Source: Bacillus sp. N13C7 (lineage in GTDB: Bacteria > Bacillota > Bacilli > Bacillales > Bacillaceae). From it: a stretch of DNA of 64,000 nucleotides. Below the pieces are notes generated by a model. It worked only from the letters and a program-made list of their open reading frames with translations. It ran no database searches and had not been told where the DNA came from. Positions 49,410-57,774 of this stretch are shown one piece after another. The translations under genes and the position numbers were made by a program. Each line of letters begins with the position of its first letter. The first letter of the stretch is position 1. The DNA lies in NCBI RefSeq assembly GCF_026790065.1, contig NZ_JALAMO010000016.1, forward strand, positions 98,787 through 162,786. Reading direction: 5' to 3'.

Positions 49410-50754
49410 TTATCTTATAATCCTTTACAGTTACCCATTTAATTACGAATAATACAAATATAAAGAATATAAAAACGATTATTTTCAGAAGTGGTATTTC
49501 TATCATTGATACTCGTGTAATGATTTCTGGGATTACTTTATAGCTAATAATCAAAATAATACCACTTGAAATTGATTGGGTTATTGCTCCTAAGTATTCT
49601 CCAAACAGATAGCTAATAATAATTGAAATATAGATACTAAAATAAAGTACAAAACAAAAAATAAAAAAACTAGAGTTCTCTATAATAGCTATAAACCCAG
49701 AGTTTCCAAGTATAGATATCACAAAGCAAAATATGATCATGAAAAATATTGAAGTTATAAAATAACAATGTAGTAACCATATAGAGAACTTGAAATTTGA
49801 CGCTCTCAACATAAATAATGGTTTTGCTGTTTTCATTACTTTATTGAATACAAATCCTATATTACCTATTATAGCTATTACTTGAAAGAGCTCTACCATA
49901 ACATAAAATTGTTTTGTTATATATGATAGTACTATCAAAAACATCATGGTCATTATAAAAAAAATAATGTTCTTTCTTATATCAAAAATCAACAAAAAGA
50001 AGTAGACATTATAATTTTTACATCTAGATTTCTCATTTTCCTGCATAACCTCTCCATAATGTATTCTCATTGACATTGTGTATATATATATTATAACAAT
50101 TGCAATATAAAACACATATAATAAAGAGGGAGATACAGTCATTCTCAACCAGTGAACACCAATAAACTTATGAATCGGAAGTGTTATCAATAACAAAAAA
50201 AACAATATAAATAGTGTTTTAAATAAAGTAAAGCTATTGCTTACTATATTCATTTTTACAATATATTTATTTATTAACATTACAATTATGTAGCTTATTA
50301 AGAAAATCAAAAGACTAACAGTCTGCCAAAAAATAACTGAGTACATGATCATTATATTATTATAAATTGATAAAACAATATAAAGAAACAAAAAAGAAAG
50401 TACAGCAGGAATAATATAGAAGGTGATTGATTTTAAATATTTTAAATATTCTTTATATATGTAATCAATTATTGAATAAGAGGTATTATTATCAGATTCA
50501 TTTTTCTTTAGAAACCATATCAAAAATGGAAAAATTGAAGCAGTGATAAATATATAAGACACACTTGGAAATAAACTTATATTTATCTCAACTTCGTATT
50601 CTAACAGTGAAGGTAAAAATACAGCTGCCGAAATACTTGCTATTCCAATTAATAATACCGAGAAAAAGACTTCGGTTCTTTGAGACGCAAATATAAATAG
50701 TCTATTTTTGATACGACAAAATAAAATTTGAATTAAAAGACTAACTCTTTTCAT
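49396..50754 (-). CDS. Large polytopic membrane protein, probable ABC permease
   Basis: 452 residues, almost entirely hydrophobic, about 12 helices with short polar loops. No enzyme motif. Size and pairing with a nearby ABC ATPase resemble SkfF (about 447 residues) and YthQ, the permease partners of SkfE and YthP, but I cannot claim homology by eye. AAAGGA lies about six bases before ATG. A 21-bp repeat copy sits just upstream of this ribosome site. Confidence 0.75.
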   Translation of the reverse strand: MKRVSLLIQILFCRIKNRLFIFASQRTEVFFSVLLIGIASISAAVFLPSLLEYEVEINISLFPSVSYIFITASIFPFLIWFLKKNESDNNTSYSIIDYIYKEYLKYLKSITFYIIPAVLSFLFLYIVLSIYNNIMIMYSVIFWQTVSLLIFLISYIIVMLINKYIVKMNIVSNSFTLFKTLFILFFLLLITLPIHKFIGVHWLRMTVSPSLLYVFYIAIVIIYIYTMSMRIHYGEVMQENEKSRCKNYNVYFFLLIFDIRKNIIFFIMTMMFLIVLSYITKQFYVMVELFQVIAIIGNIGFVFNKVMKTAKPLFMLRASNFKFSIWLLHCYFITSIFFMIIFCFVISILGNSGFIAIIENSSFFIFCFVLYFSIYISIIISYLFGEYLGAITQSISSGIILIISYKVIPEIITRVSMIEIPLLKIIVFIFFIFVLFVIKWVTVKDYKINEIS

Positions 50755-50777
50755 AATAATTCCTTTCGTTAGCTAGC

Positions 50778-50798
50778 TTGAATAGAAGGTTATGTAAT
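50778..50798 (+). repeat. Inverted repeat copy downstream of the peptide gene
   Basis: TTGAATAGAAGGTTATGTAA plus T on the plus strand. It matches, in opposite orientation and at 20 of 21 positions, the copy at 51092-51112. It lies in the 54-base gap between the peptide gene and the permease gene, close to the permease ribosome site, and is enclosed by a short CGTTAG / CTAACG pair. Confidence 0.85.
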
Positions 50799-50808
50799 AG
50801 TATTTATT

Positions 50809-51075
50809 CTAACGACAACCTAATTTAAAAACTCCCTCTTTAAGCTTAACAGACATTTCAAAAGACTTTCCTAGCTGTGCCCAACAAATTGTTTGACCAA
50901 TTGCCCAAGTAACAAAAATAACCGACAATACAACAATTATAAAAACAAGAGGACCAACACATAAATATGATTTTTTTGCACTTTTATTAATGTTCAAGCC
51001 TCTTTTAAGATCAGATGTAATTAATAAAAAACTATTATAAATAGATATCAGTAAAGAATTATAATAAGCTTGCAT
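50809..51075 (-). CDS. 88-residue hydrophobic peptide, candidate bacteriocin/toxin precursor
   Basis: The ATG at 51075 has AAAGGGGG seven bases upstream; the frame is open to 51108 but that extension lies in the repeat. Residues 1-21 are mildly hydrophobic and aromatic, 22-37 a basic linker (SDLKRGLNINKSAKKSY), 38-68 a strong hydrophobic helix, 69-88 a basic amphipathic tail ending GCR. Cysteines at 39, 64 and 87. First gene of the cluster with promoter directly upstream. No known bacteriocin family recognised; a small membrane sensor or structural subunit is the alternative. Confidence 0.65.
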   Translation of the reverse strand: MQAYYNSLLISIYNSFLLITSDLKRGLNINKSAKKSYLCVGPLVFIIVVLSVIFVTWAIGQTICWAQLGKSFEMSVKLKEGVFKLGCR

Positions 51076-51091
51076 TAGTTTTCCCCCTTTA

Positions 51092-51112
51092 ATTACATAA
51101 CCTTCCATTCAA
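51092..51112 (-). repeat. Inverted repeat copy upstream of the peptide gene
   Basis: Minus strand TTGAATGGAAGGTTATGTAA plus T, 20 of 21 identical to the plus-strand copy at 50778-50798. It lies at the predicted 5' end of the transcript, about 6 bases before AAAGGGGG. In the mRNA the two copies can pair with each other. Confidence 0.85.
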
Positions 51113-51117
51113 ATAAT

Positions 51118-51160
51118 ATAATAACTTATATTCCTTATTTTTGTAAATGCATTTTGTAAA
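51118..51160 (-). promoter_or_regulatory. Probable promoter of the peptide cluster with paired TTTACAAAA repeats
   Basis: Minus strand TTTACA (51142-51147), 18 bases, TATTAT (51118-51123). A second TTTACAAAA copy (51152-51160) lies 13 bases upstream of the first (51139-51147), a direct repeat that could be an activator or repressor site. The remaining gap to 51424 is AT-rich with nothing else recognised. Confidence 0.5.
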
Positions 51161-51424
51161 TTTAATAGGATTTTTATTCTTCTACAACTTCTATTTTTAT
51201 AAAGTAATCTTTAGATGTTTTAATCTCTACTCTATTACTTATAAACTACTCGTACTTCTTTATTAGTTGAATCTCCTTGATAACTTCAAAATAAAAAAAC
51301 TTCTCTATAAAAAAATGGGGCATCTCTGTGCGGGTATTAAAAAAGAATTGCATTTAAATAAGGATAGAACAATAGCAACCGAATACCTGTTATATAAAAA
51401 ATAATCTTGAAGGTGAAATAACAT

Positions 51425-51760
51425 ATGAAATATCCATATAAATTTGAAGAAGATCCATTTGGTGATTTAGGAATAGTATTGCCAGAAGAAATCAGTATTT
51501 TCTCTGATTTCATTGAAAACATCGCTACAGAAGAACAAGCCAACGAGTATATAGATTACATTGAGAAGGTTTTAGAAGGGATATATGAAGATTTTGAGAT
51601 TGAGTTAAATGCTACAAGTGTTCTCATTAAAAAAGATGTGACAATTGTTGAAAACTCTTTTAGGATAGAAGAACCCTATGAAAACTCAATTGAAACCGAT
51701 CAATTTAGAGAATTGCTATTAATATGGCGAGATAAAATTCCGGACATATTTAAAGGCTGA
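51425..51760 (+). CDS. Small acidic immunity-like protein
   Basis: 111 residues, very acidic (EEDPFGDLG, EEPYENSIETD), soluble, no signal peptide. AAGGTG lies nine bases before ATG. Composition and size are typical of immunity proteins of LXG/YeeF-type polymorphic toxins, and the next gene is a broken SMI1/KNR4 immunity gene, but I do not recognise a family with certainty. No toxin gene is present. Own terminator downstream. Confidence 0.65.
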   Translation: MKYPYKFEEDPFGDLGIVLPEEISIFSDFIENIATEEQANEYIDYIEKVLEGIYEDFEIELNATSVLIKKDVTIVENSFRIEEPYENSIETDQFRELLLIWRDKIPDIFKG

Positions 51761-51767
51761 ATAAAAT

Positions 51768-51799
51768 TAAAACCCTTCTTACATAAAGAAGGGTTTTAC
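51768..51799 (+). terminator. Terminator after the immunity-like gene
   Basis: AAAACCCTTCTT / AAGAAGGGTTTT stem with a 5-base loop. Confidence 0.85.
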
Positions 51800-51820
51800 A
51801 TATCGAGGCGGAGATTTCAT

Positions 51821-52150
51821 ATGATTGAATGGGATTTCGGAGAGCAACCTGTTAGTAACAAGGAAATTAATGAAGTAGAAGACACATTACAAGTAAAGTT
51901 CCCAAAAGATTATTTAGAATATGTCAAAATCTATTCGGCGCTACCCCCTCTCCTGAAACTTTTGATCTTGAAGATAGGGAAGAAATTGCATTCGGATACT
52001 TACATAGCTTCCATAAAGAAAGCGAGTCATATATAGTAAACGTTTCTAATCGTTATCGAGACGGTAAAATGCCAGATTAAATAATATCAATTGCAGATGA
52101 CGTGTTTGGCAAAAAAGTCTGCTTCGATTTTTTAAAAGGACTCAGTAGTC
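51821..52150 (+). pseudogene. Broken SMI1/KNR4 (SUKH) immunity gene
   Basis: Frame 1 from ATG 51821 gives the family start (SNKEINEVEDTLQVKFPKDYLEYVKIY). Near 51935-51955 the similarity moves to another frame (SPETFDLEDREEIAFG, SESYIVNVSNRYRDG), consistent with loss of one base. That frame meets TAA at 52078-52080 and then continues as IISIADDVFGKKVCFDF, a normal SUKH segment, before running into a terminator. So there is a frameshift, an in-frame stop and a likely 3' truncation. GAGGCGGAG precedes the ATG. Confidence 0.8.
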
Positions 52151-52158
52151 CTTTTTTG
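52134..52158 (+). terminator. Terminator at the end of the SMI1 remnant
   Basis: AAGGACT / AGTCCTT with CAGT loop followed by TTTT. Confidence 0.78.
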
Positions 52159-52233
52159 CTTTGGTTTTCGGTCCATAAATGCCATGTATGCCCGTACATA
52201 CTACACAGGTTTATTTACACATCAAAAAAGACA

Positions 52234-52278
52234 GAAAAAAAGAAGCTTCTCACAAGTTCAATGAACTCATGAGAAGCC
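52234..52278 (-). terminator. Terminator downstream of groEL
   Basis: On the minus strand GCTTCTCATGAGTTCA pairs with TGAACTTGTGAGAAGC (two G-U pairs) and TTCTTTTTTTC follows. Placed about 90 bases after groEL. Confidence 0.85.
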
Positions 52279-52279
52279 T

Positions 52280-52363
52280 CGAAATTTACAAATGGCATCA
52301 AAAGGGCATCAAAAATGACGTCCGTTGCCGACAAACCCTTATAAATTAAGGGGTTTTTGTCGG
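52280..52363. other. Spacer with tandem GGCATCAAAA and a palindrome at the groEL / island junction
   Basis: Two copies of GGCATCAAAA lie at about 52293-52313, followed by a hairpin CCGACAAACCCTTA / TAAGGGGTTTTTGTCGG (52328-52363) touching the groEL stop. The hairpin has a T5 on the plus strand but none on the minus strand. The position, at the boundary between conserved groEL and an AT-rich island, suggests an old integration or excision scar; no integrase gene is seen. Confidence 0.4.
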
Positions 52364-52365
52364 TA

Positions 52366-54012
<1,647 letters not shown>

Positions 54013-54043
54013 TCAAATGTTTTAAGTATTGTTTATTTAAGAA

Positions 54044-54328
54044 TTAGCCGATAACAGCTAAAATGTCGCTTTCACGTAAGATTAAGTATTCAGTACCTTC
54101 GTATTTCACTTCAGTACCTGCGTATTTTGAGAAGATAATGCGGTCGCCCTCTTTTACTTCTAAAGCAACGCGCTCTCCGCTTTCTAACACGCGACCTGAA
54201 CCAGCTGCCACGATCTTGCCTTCTTGCGGTTTTTCTTTTGCAGAATCCGGCAACACAATTCCGCTGGCAGTTTTTTCTTCAGATTCTACGAGTTCAATGA
54301 CAACGCGATCACCTAATGGCTTTAACAA
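54044..54328 (-). CDS. groES: Co-chaperonin GroES
   Basis: 94 residues. [11 protein letters not shown] at the start and the mobile loop [12 protein letters not shown] near residue 20 are clear. The start is TTG at 54328 with GAGGAGG eight bases upstream; a longer frame from 54370 would begin inside the CIRCE element and is rejected. Confidence 0.97.
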   Translation of the reverse strand: MLKPLGDRVVIELVESEEKTASGIVLPDSAKEKPQEGKIVAAGSGRVLESGERVALEVKEGDRIIFSKYAGTEVKYEGTEYLILRESDILAVIG

Positions 54329-54363
54329 TGTAATAACCTCCTCAATAGTATGAATATGTAATT

Positions 54364-54390
54364 TTAGCACTCAGCACTAAAGAGTGCTAA
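54364..54390. promoter_or_regulatory. CIRCE operator of groESL (HrcA site)
   Basis: Perfect TTAGCACTC-N9-GAGTGCTAA, the HrcA binding site, in the groES leader just after the predicted transcription start. Confidence 0.99.
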
Positions 54391-54400
54391 CACAATTCTT

Positions 54401-54429
54401 ATAATAAAGAATCTCCCTTCCAATTTCAA
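54401..54429 (-). promoter_or_regulatory. Sigma-A promoter of groESL
   Basis: TTGAAA (54424-54429), 17-base spacer, TATTAT (54401-54406) on the minus strand, immediately upstream of CIRCE. Confidence 0.88.
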
Positions 54430-54566
54430 GTGATAAGATAAAAAATTTTTCACGCTTACATCATTCTTTTCCGCTCCCTTTTCCGTTAGCTTTTTCACCC
54501 CCGTATCGATTATGTTACAATAGCTGTAGATGAACGAAACCCACTTAACAAAGGAGTACATACCAT

Positions 54567-55301
54567 TTGAGAAAACAGTATTGGTTTATTATTTTGACAT
54601 ATATCATCATGCAGTTTTCCGCATTAATCGCGATTCCCTTGTTATTTAAATTCGGTTATGCCGGAGGACAGCCTACAGATGAAAATATGCTGCATGCACA
54701 AGGATTATGGTCCGTTATCAGCTTTATCGCCTGTCTCGTTATTGTTCTGCTCATTCTGAGAACCGTTCCGAAAGAAACGCTGCGAAACGGACAGAAGGAC
54801 TCAATCGGACTTTCTATCCTTTGGGCGATAGCCGGTTTTTTCATTGCCCTTTTCTCTCAAGGAATAGCAGGCTCTATTGAATATTATGTATTTGGCATCG
54901 GAAGAGAATCAGAAAATACACAAGCGATTCTGGATGTCATTCAGGCAGTCCCGCTCATGATTATCGTTTCTTCTGTCGTCGGGCCTATATTAGAAGAAAT
55001 CATCTTCAGAAAAATCATTTTCGGCGCGCTGTACGAAAAAACGAATTTCTTCTTCGCCGGACTGATCAGCTCGGTTATTTTCGGTATTGTTCACGCTGAT
55101 TTGAAGCATCTTCTTCTATATACAGCGATGGGCTTCACCTTTGCCTTTTTATATGCGAGAACAAAACGGATATGGGTGCCGATTTTCGCCCATTTAATGA
55201 TGAATACATTCGTCGTCATCATGCAACTTGAGCCTGTTCGGAATTACCTTGAACAGCAGAGCACACAAATGCAATTGATTATTGGAGGATTCTGTTTATG
55301 A
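54567..55301 (+). CDS. ydiL: CPBP-family membrane protease YdiL
   Basis: 244 residues, about eight helices. The CAAX-protease/bacteriocin-processing motifs are visible: EEIIFRK near residue 146, FGIVHADLKH near residue 178 and HLMMN near residue 210. Start is TTG at 54567 with AAGGAG ten bases upstream. Divergent from groES. Overlaps ydiK by four bases. Substrate unknown; its relation to the peptide cluster 3 kb away is not implied because it belongs to the conserved backbone. Confidence 0.88.
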   Translation: MRKQYWFIILTYIIMQFSALIAIPLLFKFGYAGGQPTDENMLHAQGLWSVISFIACLVIVLLILRTVPKETLRNGQKDSIGLSILWAIAGFFIALFSQGIAGSIEYYVFGIGRESENTQAILDVIQAVPLMIIVSSVVGPILEEIIFRKIIFGALYEKTNFFFAGLISSVIFGIVHADLKHLLLYTAMGFTFAFLYARTKRIWVPIFAHLMMNTFVVIMQLEPVRNYLEQQSTQMQLIIGGFCL

Positions 55302-55489
55302 GAAACCCGGTAGTTTGGGGAATGATCTACTTTGCCGTAGGGTGCATCTTTACTTATCTTGCCGCAAGCTCACCAGGCAGCATGTGGTCATTTTACTCCA
55401 TCCTGCTGATGGTGTTCGCCGCTTACAACATCAGCATTTCTTTTAAGATGTTCGCCTTTTCATTTAAAATCAAAAAGAACCAGAAATAA
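55298..55489 (+). CDS. ydiK: Small two-helix membrane protein YdiK
   Basis: 63 residues with helices at about 4-22 and 26-50 and a basic tail (FKIKKNQK). GGAGG lies seven bases upstream of ATG within the ydiL end. DUF4305-like; function unknown. Confidence 0.82.
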   Translation: MRNPVVWGMIYFAVGCIFTYLAASSPGSMWSFYSILLMVFAAYNISISFKMFAFSFKIKKNQK

Positions 55490-55490
55490 A

Positions 55491-55526
55491 GAAAATCCAT
55501 TTCTCGCAAGAGAAATGGATTTTTTA
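55491..55526. terminator. Bidirectional terminator, ydiK / tatCy
   Basis: AAAATCCATTTCTC / GAGAAATGGATTTT, 14-bp stem with a 4-base loop and T-run. Confidence 0.92.
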
Positions 55527-56291
55527 TTATTGCCCCGAAGACACATCCTGATCGGCTGTACTGCTTTTCTGCGCTTTCCGATAGGCGGCCTTCGATATCA
55601 GAATACTGATTTCATATAAAATCAAAAGCGGGACTGTGACCATCATATGGGACAGAAGCTCAGGCGGTGTAATCAGGGCTGCGATCACCAAGAGCGTAAA
55701 ATACGCATACTTTCTGATTTTCGCCAAGAACATCGGTGTCACAATTCCGAGCCTAGTCAAAAACATGAGGATGACCGGCATTTGAAACAGCAGTCCAAAC
55801 GGAATCGTCAGCTGCAGCAGAAAATGAAAATATTCATTAATTCCGATCACCTGATTGACATTCAAGTCCTGAGAGATCCGCTTCATAAAATCAACAACAA
55901 AAGGAAATAAAATATAATATGAAAAAGATAAGCCCGCTAAAAACAGCAAAATAGAGATCGGAATGTAGCTGAGCGTTACTTTGCGCTCTTTCTCATAGAG
56001 GCCCGGGCTCACAAAAGCCCAAAGCTGATAAAGAATAACCGGCGAGGTCAGGACAATGCCGATGATAAACGCAAACTGCATAAACACATAAAGCGGGTCT
56101 GTCAGGTTAAACGCGTTAAGCGTAAGCTGCTTCGCTTCATCTGTTTCTTGCAGATACACAATAATCGGCTTCGCTAAAAAGAATCCCGCGATAAAGAAAA
56201 CGACAAACGCCAGCGCTACAATCAGCAACCGTTTTCGAAGCTCAGCAATATGCTCCAGCAGCGACATTTGATTCACTTTCATTCGAGTCAT
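55527..56291 (-). CDS. tatCy: Twin-arginine translocase subunit TatCy
   Basis: 254 residues, six helices, with HIAELRKRLL near residue 14, the conserved cytoplasmic start of TatC, FVSPGLYEKER near residue 92 and ITPPELLSH near residue 208. Receptor for twin-arginine signal peptides, forming the constitutive TatAyCy pore. Follows tatAy by six bases. Confidence 0.97.
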   Translation of the reverse strand: MTRMKVNQMSLLEHIAELRKRLLIVALAFVVFFIAGFFLAKPIIVYLQETDEAKQLTLNAFNLTDPLYVFMQFAFIIGIVLTSPVILYQLWAFVSPGLYEKERKVTLSYIPISILLFLAGLSFSYYILFPFVVDFMKRISQDLNVNQVIGINEYFHFLLQLTIPFGLLFQMPVILMFLTRLGIVTPMFLAKIRKYAYFTLLVIAALITPPELLSHMMVTVPLLILYEISILISKAAYRKAQKSSTADQDVSSGQ

Positions 56292-56297
56292 CCTAAC

Positions 56298-56471
56298 TTA
56301 CTGATCTTCTTTCTTTTTTTCCTCTTCATCACTCGTTAATCCTTTAGTAGCGTTTTTGAATTCACGGAGTGTGTCTCCCGCAGCTTTCCCCAGTTCAGGC
56401 AGCTTTTTAGGGCCGAAGATAATCAGAGCAACGATTGCGATAACAGCAAGGCTTCCAGGACCGATCGGCAT
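56298..56471 (-). CDS. tatAy: Twin-arginine translocase subunit TatAy
   Basis: 57 residues: one short helix (about 5-20), the [16 protein letters not shown] hinge and amphipathic helix, then a charged tail ([11 protein letters not shown]), the compact TatA form. AGGAGG lies nine bases upstream of ATG. Confidence 0.96.
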   Translation of the reverse strand: MPIGPGSLAVIAIVALIIFGPKKLPELGKAAGDTLREFKNATKGLTSDEEEKKKEDQ

Positions 56472-56492
56472 ATGTGGGCTCCTCCTTTCCCT

Positions 56493-57140
56493 CTATTCGA
56501 TTTCCTCTAAAACTGAATAATGCTTCAAGAAATAAACCAGTGACTGAAGCTCAACTGCTAAATCTATATGATGAATTCGAATGTGTTCCGGCACATTCAA
56601 ACGGGCCGGCGTAAAATTAAGAATGCCCTTGATTCCTAATGCGACCAATCTGTCTGTAATCGATTGAGCGGCAACTGCTGGCACTGTAAGAATGGCAACT
56701 GATTCATCTTTCACGTGTTGTTCAAGGTCATCAAGGTTATAGACGGGCACGCCGCCTACCTCAGTTCCTATTTTACTCTCATTTATATCAAAAGCCATAG
56801 AAATTTTTGTGTTATTATTTTTTGTGAAATTATAGTGAAGAAATGCCGTTCCCAAGTTCCCGACACCGATCAAGATGACGTCTGTCATCTCATCCTGATC
56901 AAGGGTTTTTCGGAAAAAAGACAGCAAATAATCCACATTATATCCGTATCCTTTTTTGCCAAGAGCTCCAAAATAGGAAAAATCCCTGCGAATCGTGGCA
57001 GAATCAACCTTTACGGCATCACTGAGTTCAGCGGATGATACACGCTGTTTTCCTGACGCATGCAGATTCTTTAAAAAGCGATAGTAAAGCGGCAGCCGTT
57101 TTGCCGTCGCCTGCGGAATTTTTGATTGATCCTTATTCAT
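56493..57140 (-). CDS. rex: Redox-sensing repressor Rex
   Basis: 215 residues: winged helix N-terminus (about 1-80; [20 protein letters not shown]) and a Rossmann domain with [12 protein letters not shown] near residue 92, the NADH site. Represses fermentation and cydABCD genes at low NADH/NAD ratio. Starts within the moaC stop (four-base overlap), so it is in a moaC-rex-tatAy-tatCy transcription unit. Confidence 0.96.
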   Translation of the reverse strand: MNKDQSKIPQATAKRLPLYYRFLKNLHASGKQRVSSAELSDAVKVDSATIRRDFSYFGALGKKGYGYNVDYLLSFFRKTLDQDEMTDVILIGVGNLGTAFLHYNFTKNNNTKISMAFDINESKIGTEVGGVPVYNLDDLEQHVKDESVAILTVPAVAAQSITDRLVALGIKGILNFTPARLNVPEHIRIHHIDLAVELQSLVYFLKHYSVLEEIE

Positions 57141-57649
57141 TTTTGGTCCTCCAAATTATACTCGGATAGTTCTCTTTTGAAATCACCGTTTTTCCCGCCT
57201 GTCTTCTCCAGCAAGAAAGTAGGGCCGATGACCATTCCCTTATCAAGGGCCTTGCACATATCGTAAACGGCAAGAGCGCACACCGATGCAGAAGTGAGCG
57301 CTTCCATTTCCACACCTGTACTCCCTTTCGTTTTGACCTGTGCTTTTATATGAAGTATAACTTCTGCTTCTTTTATTTTCCAGTCAAACGATATATCTAC
57401 CCCGCTCAGTGAAAGCGGATGGCACATCGGAATGATATTCGACGTTTGCTTTGCCGCCATAATGCCTGCCACCTGCGCGACAGCCAGTACATCTCCTTTG
57501 CCGATATCGTGACTTTGTATTTTCTCGTACACCTCATTCTTCATGTGTACGCTCGAAACAGCCGCCGCAGTACGGACAGTCGAAGATTTTTCGCTAATAT
57601 CCACCATCTGGGCTCTGCCCTGTTCATTAAAATGAGAAAATCCATTCAT
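57137..57649 (-). CDS. moaC: Cyclic pyranopterin monophosphate synthase MoaC
   Basis: 170 residues. [20 protein letters not shown] near residue 52 and [10 protein letters not shown] near residue 74 are the pterin-binding motifs; GVEMEALT near 112 and the conserved [11 protein letters not shown] near 128. Makes precursor Z for molybdenum cofactor with MoaA. ATG at 57649 has AAGGAG nine bases upstream; the frame to 57679 is longer but unsupported. Confidence 0.95.
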   Translation of the reverse strand: MNGFSHFNEQGRAQMVDISEKSSTVRTAAAVSSVHMKNEVYEKIQSHDIGKGDVLAVAQVAGIMAAKQTSNIIPMCHPLSLSGVDISFDWKIKEAEVILHIKAQVKTKGSTGVEMEALTSASVCALAVYDMCKALDKGMVIGPTFLLEKTGGKNGDFKRELSEYNLEDQK

Positions 57650-57774
57650 ATTAAAACGCTCCTTAAACAGATCATACACTATTTTCTTCTCTATGTCTTA
57701 TATGGCCAATGTATTGTTTGCTGACTTCTGATTGATAAGCTACACTTAACTTATTATAGCAGAGGTGAAATAAT

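Noticed and set aside
50809..51075. Circular bacteriocin precursor
   Set aside because: The cluster lacks a DUF95/SpoIIM-type protein and the peptide ends in a basic cysteine-containing tail, unlike the AS-48/circularin families.
51076..51108. N-terminal extension of the 88-residue peptide to an ATG at 51108
   Set aside because: The extension would start inside the inverted repeat without a ribosome site, while the ATG at 51075 has a strong one.
54364..54561. 65-codon minus frame upstream of groES
   Set aside because: It covers the promoter and CIRCE and has no ribosome site.
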